Source of the DNA: an uncultured Oscillospiraceae bacterium
GTDB taxonomy: Bacteria > Bacillota > Clostridia > Oscillospirales > Oscillospiraceae
Reading direction: 5' to 3'
NCBI GenBank assembly: GCA_947631865.1
Contig: CANRNF010000008.1
Location: forward strand, 1 to 58,650
Length of the DNA: 58,650 nt
Positions within the stretch are counted from its first letter, which is position 1; every line of letters starts with the position of its first letter. The translations under genes were made by a program, and so were the position numbers. Positions 16,911-27,149 of the stretch are shown here, piece after piece. The notes beneath the pieces were generated by a model. That model ran no database searches. It saw nothing but the letters and a program-made list of their open reading frames with translations, and was not told the DNA's origin.

Positions 16911-18107
16911 TCACATCGTCACAGGGCTGGTCCGCCAGTCGGAGCCGCCGGTCCTCTCCTCCGCCGCCTCATAGCCCAGAACGTAGAAGTCCCGGGCGGC
17001 GGCGTTCAGGGCGAATATCTCCTCCGCCGGGGCGGGCAGTTCCCGCACCGCGGCGGGTTTCGTCAAAATGGGCACCTTCGCCTTGCCGTCCATGGTCCGC
17101 ACCAGCTCCCGGCCCCGTTCGGTGCTGGCCAAAACGCGGGCATAGGGCGGCACGGGGCCCGCCATGTCCGCCTTCACGCCCAGCGCGGCGCACATCACCA
17201 TCCGGCGCAGCCGGCTCAGAGGGTACCGCTTCGTCTTCACCGCCGCCAGCACGCCCAGGAGGCTTCCCTCCTCCCGCACGGCTTTATAGAGGCGGTTCTC
17301 CAGTCCCTCCGTGGCGTCCGGCAGGGCGGCGAGATCCGCTTGGTCCATGGCCCGCAGCCGGGCCATGATACCCTGCTCCAGGCTCTCCAATGTAACTGGC
17401 CCACGGCCCGCCGCCATCTCCCGGGCTGCTAGTCGGGCGGCCTCCCCGGGCATGAAGGGGGTCACGTCCTGACCCGATTCCAGCATGGCCCGGAGCTGGG
17501 CCGCGCTGCGAAGCCGCCCCCCGGCCATGGCGTCATGGACCGACTCCCGGCGCAGGGTGGTCATGGCCTGCATGGGGCTGTGGAGGGCAAAGAGGGCCTT
17601 GATGTACTCCACGGCCAGGATGTTGTTGGGCGTCTGCAAAAGCACCGACTCCTGGCCCAATGTCTCGTGCAGCACCTTCTCCCGGGCGGCCGCAAAGGGC
17701 AGGCCGCCCGCCATTTCCGACTTTATACGCTCGATGTTGGCGGGCTCCGCCGCCGCGATAGCAAGGGCCGTCAGAGGCGCGAGAGTCCCCGCTTCGCTGC
17801 CGAAGGACAGGTGGGTCACCACCCCCAGGGCGTCCAGAAGGCCCACCGCCCCCATGGCGAACCCCTCCGCCGAGAGGGTGCACCAGGGCAAAGGCAGCTC
17901 CAGCACCAGGTCCGCGCCGCACTGGGCGGCCATTTTGGCCCGGACGTGCTTGTCGAAGCAGGCGGGGCCGCCCCGCTGGACGAAGTCCCCGCTCATGACG
18001 CACACGATGGGGGCGTCCTCCCCCAGCTGTTCCCGGCTGGCGGCGAAATGCTGGAAATGTCCCAGGTGGAAGGGGTTGAACTCTCCCACGACGCCGATCA
18101 CATTCAT
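16911..18107 (-). CDS. tmcAL: TmcAL, tRNA(Met) cytidine acetate ligase (YlbM)
   Basis: A 398-residue enzyme that uses acetate and ATP to form ac4C at the wobble base of elongator tRNA(Met). The nucleotidyl-transferase fold is visible in GVVGEFNPFHLGH and VCVMSGDFVQRGGPA. The start at 18107 replaces a longer frame that has no ribosome binding site. It is divergent from ackA, the enzyme that interconverts acetate and acetyl phosphate; both touch acetate metabolism, though this may be chance. The 114 bp between its stop and prfA hold two GC-rich hairpins. Confidence 0.88.
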   Translation of the reverse strand: MNVIGVVGEFNPFHLGHFQHFAASREQLGEDAPIVCVMSGDFVQRGGPACFDKHVRAKMAAQCGADLVLELPLPWCTLSAEGFAMGAVGLLDALGVVTHLSFGSEAGTLAPLTALAIAAAEPANIERIKSEMAGGLPFAAAREKVLHETLGQESVLLQTPNNILAVEYIKALFALHSPMQAMTTLRRESVHDAMAGGRLRSAAQLRAMLESGQDVTPFMPGEAARLAAREMAAGRGPVTLESLEQGIMARLRAMDQADLAALPDATEGLENRLYKAVREEGSLLGVLAAVKTKRYPLSRLRRMVMCAALGVKADMAGPVPPYARVLASTERGRELVRTMDGKAKVPILTKPAAVRELPAPAEEIFALNAAARDFYVLGYEAAEERTGGSDWRTSPVTM

Positions 18108-18215
18108 AGCGGTCTCCCTCTTGCGTTTTCGTAAAAAAGCGTTAAAATGACTATAGTATCCTTTACCTATCATTTTACACAGATTTTAATTTTTTACAAG
18201 AGGAAGGGGTCAACC

Positions 18216-19412
18216 ATGAAAATTCTTGTGATCAACTGCGGCAGTTCCTCCCTGAAATACCAGCTGCTGGACATGGATAATGAGGCGCTGCTGGCCAAGG
18301 GCCTGTGCGAGCGCATCGGCATCGACGGCCATCTGAAGCACCAGCCCCAGAACGGCAAGCCCGTCTTTGACGAGGACGTGCCCATGCCCACCCACACCGA
18401 GGCCATCGCCGCGGTGCTGGATAAGCTCACCAGCGCCGACTACGGCGTGGTGGCGGATATGGGCGAGATCGGCGCGGTGGGCCACCGGGTTGTCCACGGC
18501 GGGGAGAAGTTCGCCGCCTCCGTGGTCATCGACGACGCCGTGATGGCCGCCATAGAGGAGTGCGTCCCCCTGGCCCCCCTTCACAACCCCGCCAACATCA
18601 CCGGCATCAACGCCTGCAAGGCCGTCATGGGCGACGTGCCCCAGGTGGCGGTGTTCGACACCGCCTTCCACCAGACCATGCCCGGCAAGGCCTTCATGTA
18701 CGCCATCCCCTATGAGTACTATACCGACCTGAAGGTCCGGCGTTACGGCTTCCACGGCACCAGCCACCGCTATGTCTCCGGCCAGGCCGCCAAGCTGATG
18801 GAAAAGCCCATCGAAGAGCTGAAGCTCATCTCCTGCCACATGGGCAACGGCAGCTCCGTCTGCGCCATCGACGGCGGCAAGTGCGTGGACACCTCCATGG
18901 GCTTCACCCCCATCGCCGGCCTGCCCATGGGCACCCGCTGCGGCGACATCGACGTGTCCATCCCCGATTACCTGTGCCAGAACACGGGCAAGGACGTGAC
19001 CACCATCACCAATGAGCTGAACAAGAAGTCCGGCGTGCTGGGCGTTTCCGGCGTGAGCTCCGATTTCCGTGACCTGACCAAGGCCACCCAGGAGGGCAAC
19101 CAGCGGGCCGCCCTGGCCCGGGATATGTTCGCCTATTCCGTGGCCAAGACCGTGGGCGCTTACGCCGCGGCCATGAACGGCGTGGACGGCATCATCTTCA
19201 CCGCCGGCGTGGGCGAGAACGACGCCGAGATGCGGGCCGACATCTGCGCTTATCTCACCTATCTGGGCGCGGAGCTGTGCCCGGGCTGCAACGCCAAGCG
19301 GGGCGGGGACCGGTTCGTCTCCAAGCAGGACAGCAAGGTGAAGCTCATGGTCATCCCCACCAACGAAGAGCTTGTCATCGCCCGGGACACCAAGGCTCTC
19401 GTAGAAAAATAA
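18216..19412 (+). CDS. ackA: acetate kinase
   Basis: A 398-residue acetate kinase, which makes ATP from acetyl phosphate in fermentation. Motifs: INCGSSSLKYQLLD, GHRVVHGGE, HMGNGSSVCAIDGGK and a C-terminal GENDAEMR segment. The start at 18216 is preceded by AGAGGAAGGGG; the longer frame upstream is not supported. No pta gene is adjacent. Confidence 0.96.
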   Translation: MKILVINCGSSSLKYQLLDMDNEALLAKGLCERIGIDGHLKHQPQNGKPVFDEDVPMPTHTEAIAAVLDKLTSADYGVVADMGEIGAVGHRVVHGGEKFAASVVIDDAVMAAIEECVPLAPLHNPANITGINACKAVMGDVPQVAVFDTAFHQTMPGKAFMYAIPYEYYTDLKVRRYGFHGTSHRYVSGQAAKLMEKPIEELKLISCHMGNGSSVCAIDGGKCVDTSMGFTPIAGLPMGTRCGDIDVSIPDYLCQNTGKDVTTITNELNKKSGVLGVSGVSSDFRDLTKATQEGNQRAALARDMFAYSVAKTVGAYAAAMNGVDGIIFTAGVGENDAEMRADICAYLTYLGAELCPGCNAKRGGDRFVSKQDSKVKLMVIPTNEELVIARDTKALVEK

Positions 19413-19428
19413 GCGACGACCGGCATAT

Positions 19429-19461
19429 AAAAATGCCCGGAGCGCCACTCCGGGCATTTTT
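19429..19461 (+). terminator. rho-independent terminator of ackA
   Basis: AAAAATGCCCGGAG (19429-19442) and CTCCGGGCATTTTT (19448-19461) form a perfect stem ending in T5. Confidence 0.92.
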
Positions 19462-19488
19462 GCATCTATATAGAGGGAGGTATTATCC

Positions 19489-20070
19489 ATGAACCACAAA
19501 GGCACCGTGACGCTGGAGACAGACCGGCTCATCCTCCGGCGGTTCACCTTAGACGACGCCGAGACCATGTACAAAAACTGGGCCTCGGAGGACGCCGTGA
19601 CCGAATATCTCACCTGGCCCACCCACGAGAGTGTGGACGTGACGCGGGCGGTGCTGTCCGATTGGACTGCGGCCTATGAACGGGCCGATTATTACAACTG
19701 GGCCATTGAGCTCAAAGAGCTGGGCCAGGTCATCGGCAGCATCACCGTCGGCCCCCAGAAGCCAGCGGTGGCCGGCTGTGAGCTGGGCTGGTGCATGGGC
19801 TCGGCCTGGTGGGGCCGGGGCATCATGCCGGAGGCCGGGCAGGCGGTGCTGCGCTACCTTTTCGACGAGGTGGGCTTTGAGCGCGTCGCCGCCGCCCACG
19901 CCGTGGGAAACCCCAAATCCGGCCGGGTCATGCAGAAGCTGGGCATGCGCTATGAGGGCACCATGCGCCGGGCCGGCCGCTGCAACCAGGGCGTGATCGA
20001 CGAGGTGTGGTACGCCATATTGAAGGACGAATTCCCGGCAGAAGAGCGCGAAACGGGCTGTCAGCAATAA
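19489..20070 (+). CDS. GNAT N-acetyltransferase, RimJ/RimL-like
   Basis: A 193-residue acetyltransferase of the RimJ/RimL type. It begins TLETDRLILRRFTLDD and has an acetyl-CoA loop-like segment (WWGRGIMPEAGQAVL) followed by AAAHAVGNPKSGRVMQKLGM. The substrate may be a ribosomal protein N-terminus, an antibiotic or a small amine; the sequence does not decide. GAGGGAGG precedes the start. It is a single-gene unit between two terminators. Confidence 0.85.
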   Translation: MNHKGTVTLETDRLILRRFTLDDAETMYKNWASEDAVTEYLTWPTHESVDVTRAVLSDWTAAYERADYYNWAIELKELGQVIGSITVGPQKPAVAGCELGWCMGSAWWGRGIMPEAGQAVLRYLFDEVGFERVAAAHAVGNPKSGRVMQKLGMRYEGTMRRAGRCNQGVIDEVWYAILKDEFPAEERETGCQQ

Positions 20071-20073
20071 ATT

Positions 20074-20099
20074 AGGGCGCGGGATCGTTCCCGCGCCCT
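20074..20099. terminator. hairpin between convergent genes
   Basis: AGGGCGCGGG (20074-20083) and CCCGCGCCCT (20090-20099) form a 10-bp stem followed by GTTTC. It separates the GNAT gene from the convergent DUF4179 gene. Confidence 0.7.
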
Positions 20100-20116
20100 G
20101 TTTCTATCTGCCGTTT

Positions 20117-21229
20117 TTACTTTTCCGGCAGCGCCAGCTCATGGCCCTGGAAAGTGACAGAGGTGACCCCGTCCAAGTCGATGGGCGCGGCGAACTCGAT
20201 GGACATGACGCACACGTCCTCCGCCGGCCAGTGGTTGCTGGTGCCGCTGATGACCGCCGTGCCGCCGGCATAGGCGACCTCCAGGTCCCAGGGGTCTACC
20301 ACGGTCTGCTTTTCCCGGGGCTGGAACTCATAGGTGCAGACCGCGCCCATGGGGGACAGTTTCAAGGATGTGACCGTGACGGTCACATCCTCCGTCACTC
20401 TTGTGAGGCCAGTGCGGGCGTCCAGCATGGTGCCCGGCTCCAGCTCCGCCTGATCCAGGGGTACGCCCTTGTAATAATAGTAGTCGATCTTACCCTTGGC
20501 AGCAAAGGGCTCCGTCACCAGCTCGACCTCTTTCTGCTCCGGCGGGGTCACCGTGAATTGGAATACCCAGGGTCCCTCGGACAAAAGCGCGTTCTCGCCC
20601 CGCCCATCTCTCAGTTCAGTCAGTGTCAGCGTCAGCGGATAAGACCAGTCTGGCCCCTGATCCAGCAGCTCCAAGGGGACGCACTTTTCCTGCAGAAAGC
20701 TGTATACGCCGTCTGTCCCGTTGTCCAGGGGAATGCTGCTCCCGCCGCCGGAAAAGAGGTCATCCGGCGCGTCAGGGTCCGCGCTGACGAGGATCCCGTC
20801 CGGGAAGGGAAGGACAGGGCCGGTCCCCTCCGGGGCCTGGACATCCAGCTTCATGTAGCAGTACTGCCCGTCGGTCATGGCCGCGTCCAGCGTCACGGTC
20901 CAGCCGTCGGCGGTGACGGACTGGCCTATGCCCGCGGCGGCCTGGTCGATGTACGCCATCTGTCCCTCAGTGAGCTCCGACTGGCCCGCGGCGGCGAACC
21001 AGCTTTTGAACCACGCCGCCCCGTCCAGGGCCGCGTAGGCCGTGGCCCCCAACGCCAGCACCAGCGCGGCGGCCAGGGCCAGCACGGCTATGCGTTTGAT
21101 GTGTTTTCTTCTACCCATGTTATCGTCTCCTTCCCGGAGGGCTGCGCCGTCCGGGTCATAGCGGAGCGCGGCGGTTACGTACTCGCCGGCCACGCCGCTC
21201 AGGGCTTCCGTCAGTTCTTCCCGCGTCAT
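20117..21229 (-). CDS. DUF4179-type membrane-anchored anti-sigma-like protein
   Basis: A 370-residue protein with a short cytoplasmic N-terminus (1-44), one transmembrane helix (about 45-66) and a large extracytoplasmic domain rich in beta-type sequence. This layout and its ATGA overlap with an ECF sigma gene match DUF4179 proteins, which behave as anti-sigma factors. The cytoplasmic part would hold the sigma factor at the membrane until a signal arrives. Confidence 0.75.
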   Translation of the reverse strand: MTREELTEALSGVAGEYVTAALRYDPDGAALREGDDNMGRRKHIKRIAVLALAAALVLALGATAYAALDGAAWFKSWFAAAGQSELTEGQMAYIDQAAAGIGQSVTADGWTVTLDAAMTDGQYCYMKLDVQAPEGTGPVLPFPDGILVSADPDAPDDLFSGGGSSIPLDNGTDGVYSFLQEKCVPLELLDQGPDWSYPLTLTLTELRDGRGENALLSEGPWVFQFTVTPPEQKEVELVTEPFAAKGKIDYYYYKGVPLDQAELEPGTMLDARTGLTRVTEDVTVTVTSLKLSPMGAVCTYEFQPREKQTVVDPWDLEVAYAGGTAVISGTSNHWPAEDVCVMSIEFAAPIDLDGVTSVTFQGHELALPEK

Positions 21230-21783
21230 GAGAGCATACCCTCCTTTACAAGCTGTTTTTTAAGTCCCTCCCGCAGACGGAAAAGGCGCACGCTGGCCCG
21301 CCGCCTGGAAAGGCCTGTCTGGGCCGCGATGGTCTCCAGGTCGTCCCCGTACCAGTACCGGCGCATGAAGAGGTACCGGTCCCTGTAGTCCAGGCCGCCC
21401 AAAAACCGGTCGATGGCGGCCGTCAGCTCCTTCACGCTCACAACGTCCTCCACGCTGCCCGGCGCGGCCAGGCATTGAGCCAGTTCGTCCAGCGCCGCGT
21501 CATAGCGGGCGTTGCGCTTTTGGGCGGTATCAGCCCGGCAGCGCTTGGCGGCGATGTTCCGTACGGTGCGGCAGAAGTATCCCCCCAGGGATGCCGGCCG
21601 CGCCGGCGGGATGGCGTTCCAAAGGGCGAAGCAGGCGTCGCTCACGCACTCCTCTGCGTCCCGGCCGTCCCCCAGCATATTGGCCGCGAGGCGCCGGACC
21701 GCGGGGCCGTACTTGCGCTCCATCTCCGCCACCGCCTGCTCCGAGCGCTCAAAGAACAGGGCGATGATATCGCTGTCGTCCAT
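21226..21783 (-). CDS. ECF-type RNA polymerase sigma factor
   Basis: A 185-residue sigma-70 protein with region 2 around DAEECVSDACFALWNAIPP and region 4 around YWYGDDLETIAAQTGLSRRRASVRLFRLR. The start at 21783 has AAAGGAGG upstream; the longer frame runs into noncoding sequence. Co-translated with the DUF4179 protein, so it is probably kept inactive by it. The target regulon is not visible. Confidence 0.87.
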   Translation of the reverse strand: MDDSDIIALFFERSEQAVAEMERKYGPAVRRLAANMLGDGRDAEECVSDACFALWNAIPPARPASLGGYFCRTVRNIAAKRCRADTAQKRNARYDAALDELAQCLAAPGSVEDVVSVKELTAAIDRFLGGLDYRDRYLFMRRYWYGDDLETIAAQTGLSRRRASVRLFRLREGLKKQLVKEGMLS

Positions 21784-21909
21784 GCCGCCGCCTCCTTTCC
21801 GTCCACACCTATATAGTACCGTTCCGGCTCCCGATATTTCACCTTCCGGCAAAATAATATCCGCCTGCCGCTCCCCGGTCAAATATAAATAGAATATAGG
21901 AGAAAATGG

Positions 21910-22023
21910 TTGACAGGACGGATAATTAATGATAATATACTTTAGCCGCTTTGAAAGGGTATGCAAGCCGGGGCCCGACCCCGCACCCGGGACAGCGAGC
22001 CCGAAAGGAAGGAATTTTCAAAC
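21910..22023 (+). promoter_or_regulatory. rplU promoter and L21-leader-like 5' UTR
   Basis: TTGACA (21910-21915) and TAATAT (21933-21938), spaced by 17 bp, form a strong promoter. The ~80-nt leader after it can fold into GC-rich hairpins (GGGGCCCG..., CCCGGG...) upstream of AAGGAAGG. Firmicutes rplU genes often carry an L21-binding leader; this position fits, but the class is not verified. Confidence 0.6.
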
Positions 22024-22335
22024 ATGAAGCACGCTATCATCGAGACCGGCGGCAAGCAGTACCGCGTGACGTCCGGCGACGTGATCTTCGTGGAAAAGCT
22101 GGACGCCGAGGCCGGCGCCACCGTGACCTTCGACAAGGTCCTGGCCATCACCGGCGAGGGTGAGAACACCTTCGGCGCCCCCTACATCGACGGCAAGACC
22201 GTGACCGGCACCGTCGTGAAGCAGGGCAAGGCGAAGAAGATCCGCGTCTACCACATGAAGCCCAAGAAGGGCTATCGCAAGACCCAGGGCCATCGTCAGC
22301 CTTATACCAAGGTCGAGATCGGCACCATCGGCTGA
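22024..22335 (+). CDS. rplU: 50S ribosomal protein L21
   Basis: A 103-residue L21 with the conserved start KHAIIETGGKQYRV and the C-terminal RKTQGHRQPYT. It is followed directly by rpmA after 18 bp. The ysxB/prp protease gene that usually lies between these two genes in Firmicutes is absent. Confidence 0.96.
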   Translation: MKHAIIETGGKQYRVTSGDVIFVEKLDAEAGATVTFDKVLAITGEGENTFGAPYIDGKTVTGTVVKQGKAKKIRVYHMKPKKGYRKTQGHRQPYTKVEIGTIG

Positions 22336-22353
22336 GCAAGGAGGGAATCTGAA

Positions 22354-22614
22354 ATGGCACATAAAAAGGGCGGCGGCTCCACCAAAAACGGTCGCGACAG
22401 TAATTCCAAGCGCCTGGGCGCCAAGCGGGCTGACGGTCAGTTCGTTCTGGCCGGCAACATCCTTGTTCGCCAGCGCGGCACCAAGATCCACCCCGGCACC
22501 AACGTTGGTATCGGCGGCGACGACACGCTGTATGCGAAAGCGGACGGCATCGTGAAGTTCGAGCGCCTCGGCGCTGACCGCAAGAAGGTCTCCGTTTACG
22601 AGGTCCAGCAGTAA
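22354..22614 (+). CDS. rpmA: 50S ribosomal protein L27, without N-terminal extension
   Basis: An 86-residue L27 beginning directly with [16 protein letters not shown], the mature form seen in E. coli. Firmicutes normally encode a short extra leader (about nine residues) that the Prp protease removes. Here the ribosome binding site (AAGGAGGG) sits right before the MAHKK start, so no cleavable leader is made, consistent with the missing prp gene. Confidence 0.96.
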   Translation: MAHKKGGGSTKNGRDSNSKRLGAKRADGQFVLAGNILVRQRGTKIHPGTNVGIGGDDTLYAKADGIVKFERLGADRKKVSVYEVQQ

Positions 22615-22622
22615 CTGACAGC

Positions 22623-22650
22623 GCGGGGCGGTGAAAACCGCCCCGCTTTT
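22623..22650 (+). terminator. terminator of rplU-rpmA
   Basis: GCGGGGCGG (22623-22631) and CCGCCCCGC (22638-22646) pair, followed by T4-C-T4. Confidence 0.9.
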
Positions 22651-22684
22651 CTTTTGCGGATATACTATCCACAGGTGATACGAT

Positions 22685-23965
<1,281 letters not shown>

Positions 23966-23982
23966 GACCATATCCAACCACA

Positions 23983-24015
23983 GGCGGTGCGCGTCTTTTG
24001 ACGCGCGCCGCCTTA
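23983..24015 (+). terminator. terminator of obgE
   Basis: GGCGGTGCGCGTC (23983-23995) pairs with GACGCGCGCCGCC (24000-24012) over a TTTT loop, with one T-G contact, followed by TTATTA. Confidence 0.8.
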
Positions 24016-24086
24016 TTATGCCCGCAAACGTCCGTATTCTGGGGATTCTACGAATCGGAGAGACGCCGGTCGAACCTTTGGTAGAG

Positions 24087-24115
24087 CCACGGACGGAACC
24101 GTGGGTCGCTTTTTT
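24087..24115 (+). terminator. second hairpin with T run, possible attenuator before degV
   Basis: CCACGG (24087-24092) and CCGTGG (24099-24104) form a short stem, then TCGC and T6. It sits 65 bp before the DegV gene and might end read-through from obgE or attenuate degV. The rest of the 215-bp gap shows nothing else I can name. Confidence 0.5.
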
Positions 24116-24180
24116 GCTCTTGCCGCGGTAACATAAGATGGAAGGAATAGGAGGCGCTTTGCGCGGAAAGGACGTTTCAG

Positions 24181-25020
24181 ATGAAGTGGCTCATCGTATC
24201 TGACAGCTCCTGCGACATCCGGACCCTGGACGGCCTCGCCCCCGGCGTGGAGTTCGGTTTGGTGCCCTTCAAGATCAATATCGGCGGCAGGGAATTCGTG
24301 GACCTGCCCGGTCTGGACACGGCGGCCATGCTCCAGGCCATGACCGAGCACGAGGGCGCCAGCACCAGCGCCTGCCCCAGCCCCGGGGAGTGGGCTGCCT
24401 GGTTCGAGAAGGCGGACAACGTCATCGCCCTCACCATCAGCAGCAACCTCTCGGGAAGCTATGCCGCCGCCATGGCGGCCCGGGACATCGTCCTGGAGGC
24501 CTCGCCCAGCAAGAAGATATTCGTCCTGGACACCCTGAGTGACGCGGGGGCCCTCGCCAGCGCGGCGGAGCTTGCCAATCGCCTCATCGGTGAGGGCAAG
24601 GATTTCGACGACGTATGCAAGGCCATCAAGACCTTCAACGACGCCGGCCACATCATGTTCGCCCTGTCCAGCTTTGAGAACCTGGTGAAGAACGGCCGGG
24701 TCAGCCGGGTGGTGGGCTTCATCGCCGGGCACCTGCACATGCGTGTCCTGGGCCGCCGCACGGCGGACGGGCGCATCGACTTCTTTTTCAAGACACGGGG
24801 CGAGCACCGGGTGCTGGCCCGGATACTGGAGGAGATGGCCTCCACCGGCTTCGACGGCGCCCGCCCGGTGGTCATCGGCCACTGCCTCAACCCCGAGGCC
24901 GCCGAGGCCCTCCGCCGGGAGATATTGGCCCGCTGGGCCAAGGCGAAGATCACGGTCATCCCTTTGGCGGGCCTTTGCAGCTTCTACGCCCAGCAGCAAG
25001 GTGTCATCATCACCTACTGA
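24181..25020 (+). CDS. DegV-family fatty-acid-binding protein
   Basis: A 279-residue DegV protein. The family binds a fatty acid and, in Gram-positive bacteria, can serve as FakB, handing fatty acids to the kinase FakA for phospholipid synthesis. Motifs: VSDSSCDIR at the N-terminus, STSACPSPGEW, and TISSNLSGSYAAA, which contact the lipid carboxylate. No fakA gene is nearby. Single-gene unit. Confidence 0.85.
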   Translation: MKWLIVSDSSCDIRTLDGLAPGVEFGLVPFKINIGGREFVDLPGLDTAAMLQAMTEHEGASTSACPSPGEWAAWFEKADNVIALTISSNLSGSYAAAMAARDIVLEASPSKKIFVLDTLSDAGALASAAELANRLIGEGKDFDDVCKAIKTFNDAGHIMFALSSFENLVKNGRVSRVVGFIAGHLHMRVLGRRTADGRIDFFFKTRGEHRVLARILEEMASTGFDGARPVVIGHCLNPEAAEALRREILARWAKAKITVIPLAGLCSFYAQQQGVIITY

Positions 25021-25040
25021 GACAATACCGCGGCCAAAAA

Positions 25041-25072
25041 GAGCGCTGGATCGTTTGGATCCAGCGCTCCTT
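25041..25072 (+). terminator. terminator of the DegV gene
   Basis: GAGCGCTGGATC (25041-25052) and GATCCAGCGCTC (25058-25069) form a perfect 12-bp stem, followed by CTT. Confidence 0.8.
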
Positions 25073-25088
25073 CCAATGTCGATTGTCA

Positions 25089-25117
25089 TTGACAAGCCCC
25101 ATTTCCTTGCTTACAAT
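25089..25117 (+). promoter_or_regulatory. promoter of the GH5-like gene
   Basis: TTGACA (25089-25094) and TACAAT (25112-25117) with a 17-bp spacer, about 80 bp before the start codon. Confidence 0.75.
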
Positions 25118-25198
25118 ATAAAAGCGTTCTGCGATCCGGCGTCTGCCGGCGGTATTTCACCGCAGGCAGTCGCAATTCCATGAAAGCGAGGGTATTCT

Positions 25199-27091
25199 AT
25201 GAAAAGCTATCGGATCTCAGCTCTTCTCTTGACCGCCGCCCTGTTGATCAGTCTGTTGTCCGGCTTTGGTCTGCGCTCTGCGGAGAGCAGCGCGTCCGCT
25301 GCCGCGCAGCCGGCGCTGCCGGAGGCCCTGCAGCAGGCCTGCGACCTGGGCATTGCCAACGAAGAGACCCTGCGCCGTGGGGACGACATCTGCACCCGGC
25401 AGGAGGCCGCCGCCATGCTGGCGCAGGTCCACAAACTGCGCTATGGCTTCGACAGCCGCTATCTGAACGACCCGGCCGTGGCCGGCTCGGACGATGCCGC
25501 CACCCGCTATTATTTCGCGCAGGCAATGTATTTTTCCGCGATGGAGAGCTTTTACGACGCCCCCTATGAAAGCTGGGACGCCTGGGCCGGCTATTGCGAA
25601 GCAAATGAGCAGCCGACCATTTGGCCGGATTCCATACTGCTTGGTCCCGACGCAGAGGGCGTTGTGGATGGCGGCGACATTTGGACCCGCTGCCGTGACC
25701 TGGATGAGATCCAGCATCCAGAAAACGCAGATGAACTTCGGAACTGGTGGCTCGATTTTGGCTTCGTGCCCGCCGTCAACTATGCTCTGCTCGTCTATGA
25801 CCGCACGGACGGCACAAGGGTTCTCTCGCTGGATGAGGGCGGCAACTTCCGTCCCTATGAGACGATGACGGTGGCGCAGGCCGCCGAGGCGGCCCTGCGG
25901 TACTACAACTCCTTTGAGCCGGCGGCGCAGATGGTTCCATATGAGGAGACCGCCGCCTTTGATTCCTCCATCATCACGCCTGCGCTGCTGGAAAAGGAGA
26001 CCGCCCTGCCCGACGCCAGCTGCGCCTCGCTCCCCGCCGAATGGCACGGCGTTCTGATGTTCGACATGGGGCGGGTCACGAATCAATCGACCGCCCGCGA
26101 GCTGGACAAGCAGATCTATGAGTATGAGATCCAGGCCGTCCAGGATGCCGGCTTCAACTTTATCGGTCTGGCCTTCGATTTCTCCGTCCTGCAGGGGCCC
26201 GTTCCCGAAGAGGGCAAGCTCAATGAGACGCGCCTGAAGCAGCTGGATCAGGTCATCGCCTGGTGCATCCAGCGGGATATCCATGTGGACCTGCGCTGCG
26301 CCGGTCTGGGCGGGTTCAAGCGGAGCGATTCCTTTGACGACTGGTGGGATTGGAATGGGGCCGGCGTCAACGACACGGGCTATGCCGGCGAATTTGCCGC
26401 CCTGTGGAAGGCGCTGGCGCAGCGGTATGCCGGGATCCCCAACCGCTATCTGAGCTTCAACCTGTTTATTGAACCGCTAAGCCAGTCTGACGAGCAGTAC
26501 GCCGCGTTCTTCGGCCCGGCTGTCACGGCCATCCGCGAGGCTTCGCCGGAGCGCTGCATCATTGCGGACATCCACAGCGACACCCTGACTGGCAGGCCGA
26601 TGGCGGAGATGGGGGTCGCCCTCTCTTTCCACGCGTATGACCCGCGGGTGTTTTGCGCCCTGAATCCAGGGAATCAGAACGACGCGGCGTATCTGAGCGG
26701 CGTGACGTGGCCCTATACCGACGCCGACGGGAAGACGTATGACGCTGAGGCCGTGCTGGCTTTCAGCACCCCAGTCAGACCTTCCGCCAACGAGCTGGCG
26801 GCGCTCGCCAAAGAATACGGCGTCGGCTTCATGATTGGGGAATGGGGTGTGTTCTGCGACGGCTTCCCCAGCAATCGCTACCCGGATGAAACGCTCTACG
26901 CCTTTTATAAGGACATGACCGACACCATGGCGGAAAAGGGCTACGGCTGGTGCAACGGCGTCTGGTACGGCAGCCTGGGCATCGAGTCGGCCTATCCCGT
27001 CATCACCGCCACCACCTATGAGCAGGTCGGGGATCATGCGTGCTACATCGACCAGACCATGCTGAAGTGGTTCCAGGAATTCAACAGCTGA
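25199..27091 (+). CDS. secreted GH5-like glycoside hydrolase with N-terminal SLH-like segments
   Basis: A 630-residue exported protein with a signal peptide (hydrophobic core about 6-24, cleavage near SASAAA). Residues about 35-240 hold two weak S-layer-homology-like stretches (LGIANEETLRRGDDICTRQEAAAML; FRPYETMTVAQAAEAALRYYN). The rest is a TIM barrel of GH5/cellulase type, with E425 in FIEPLS as candidate acid/base and E548 in IGEWG as candidate nucleophile. The usual Asn before the acid/base Glu (NEP) is Ile here. Probably a wall-attached glucanase or mannanase-like enzyme; substrate unknown. Confidence 0.7.
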   Translation: MKSYRISALLLTAALLISLLSGFGLRSAESSASAAAQPALPEALQQACDLGIANEETLRRGDDICTRQEAAAMLAQVHKLRYGFDSRYLNDPAVAGSDDAATRYYFAQAMYFSAMESFYDAPYESWDAWAGYCEANEQPTIWPDSILLGPDAEGVVDGGDIWTRCRDLDEIQHPENADELRNWWLDFGFVPAVNYALLVYDRTDGTRVLSLDEGGNFRPYETMTVAQAAEAALRYYNSFEPAAQMVPYEETAAFDSSIITPALLEKETALPDASCASLPAEWHGVLMFDMGRVTNQSTARELDKQIYEYEIQAVQDAGFNFIGLAFDFSVLQGPVPEEGKLNETRLKQLDQVIAWCIQRDIHVDLRCAGLGGFKRSDSFDDWWDWNGAGVNDTGYAGEFAALWKALAQRYAGIPNRYLSFNLFIEPLSQSDEQYAAFFGPAVTAIREASPERCIIADIHSDTLTGRPMAEMGVALSFHAYDPRVFCALNPGNQNDAAYLSGVTWPYTDADGKTYDAEAVLAFSTPVRPSANELAALAKEYGVGFMIGEWGVFCDGFPSNRYPDETLYAFYKDMTDTMAEKGYGWCNGVWYGSLGIESAYPVITATTYEQVGDHACYIDQTMLKWFQEFNS

Positions 27092-27113
27092 CGATATCTC
27101 CACAAAACATATG

Positions 27114-27149
27114 AGCGGAGCGCCCCTTTTCAAGAGGCGCTCCGCTTTA
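27114..27149 (+). terminator. terminator of the GH5-like gene
   Basis: AGCGGAGCGCC (27114-27124) and GGCGCTCCGCT (27136-27146) form a perfect stem followed by TTATT. It may act in both directions, because the next gene is convergent and ends at 27147. Confidence 0.8.

Noticed and set aside
24081..24116. Hairpin with GGAACCGTGGG reminiscent of a T-box antiterminator before degV
   Set aside because: The core TGGNACC is not matched, there is no specifier or stem I, and DegV is not an amino-acid gene. Treated as a simple terminator-like hairpin.
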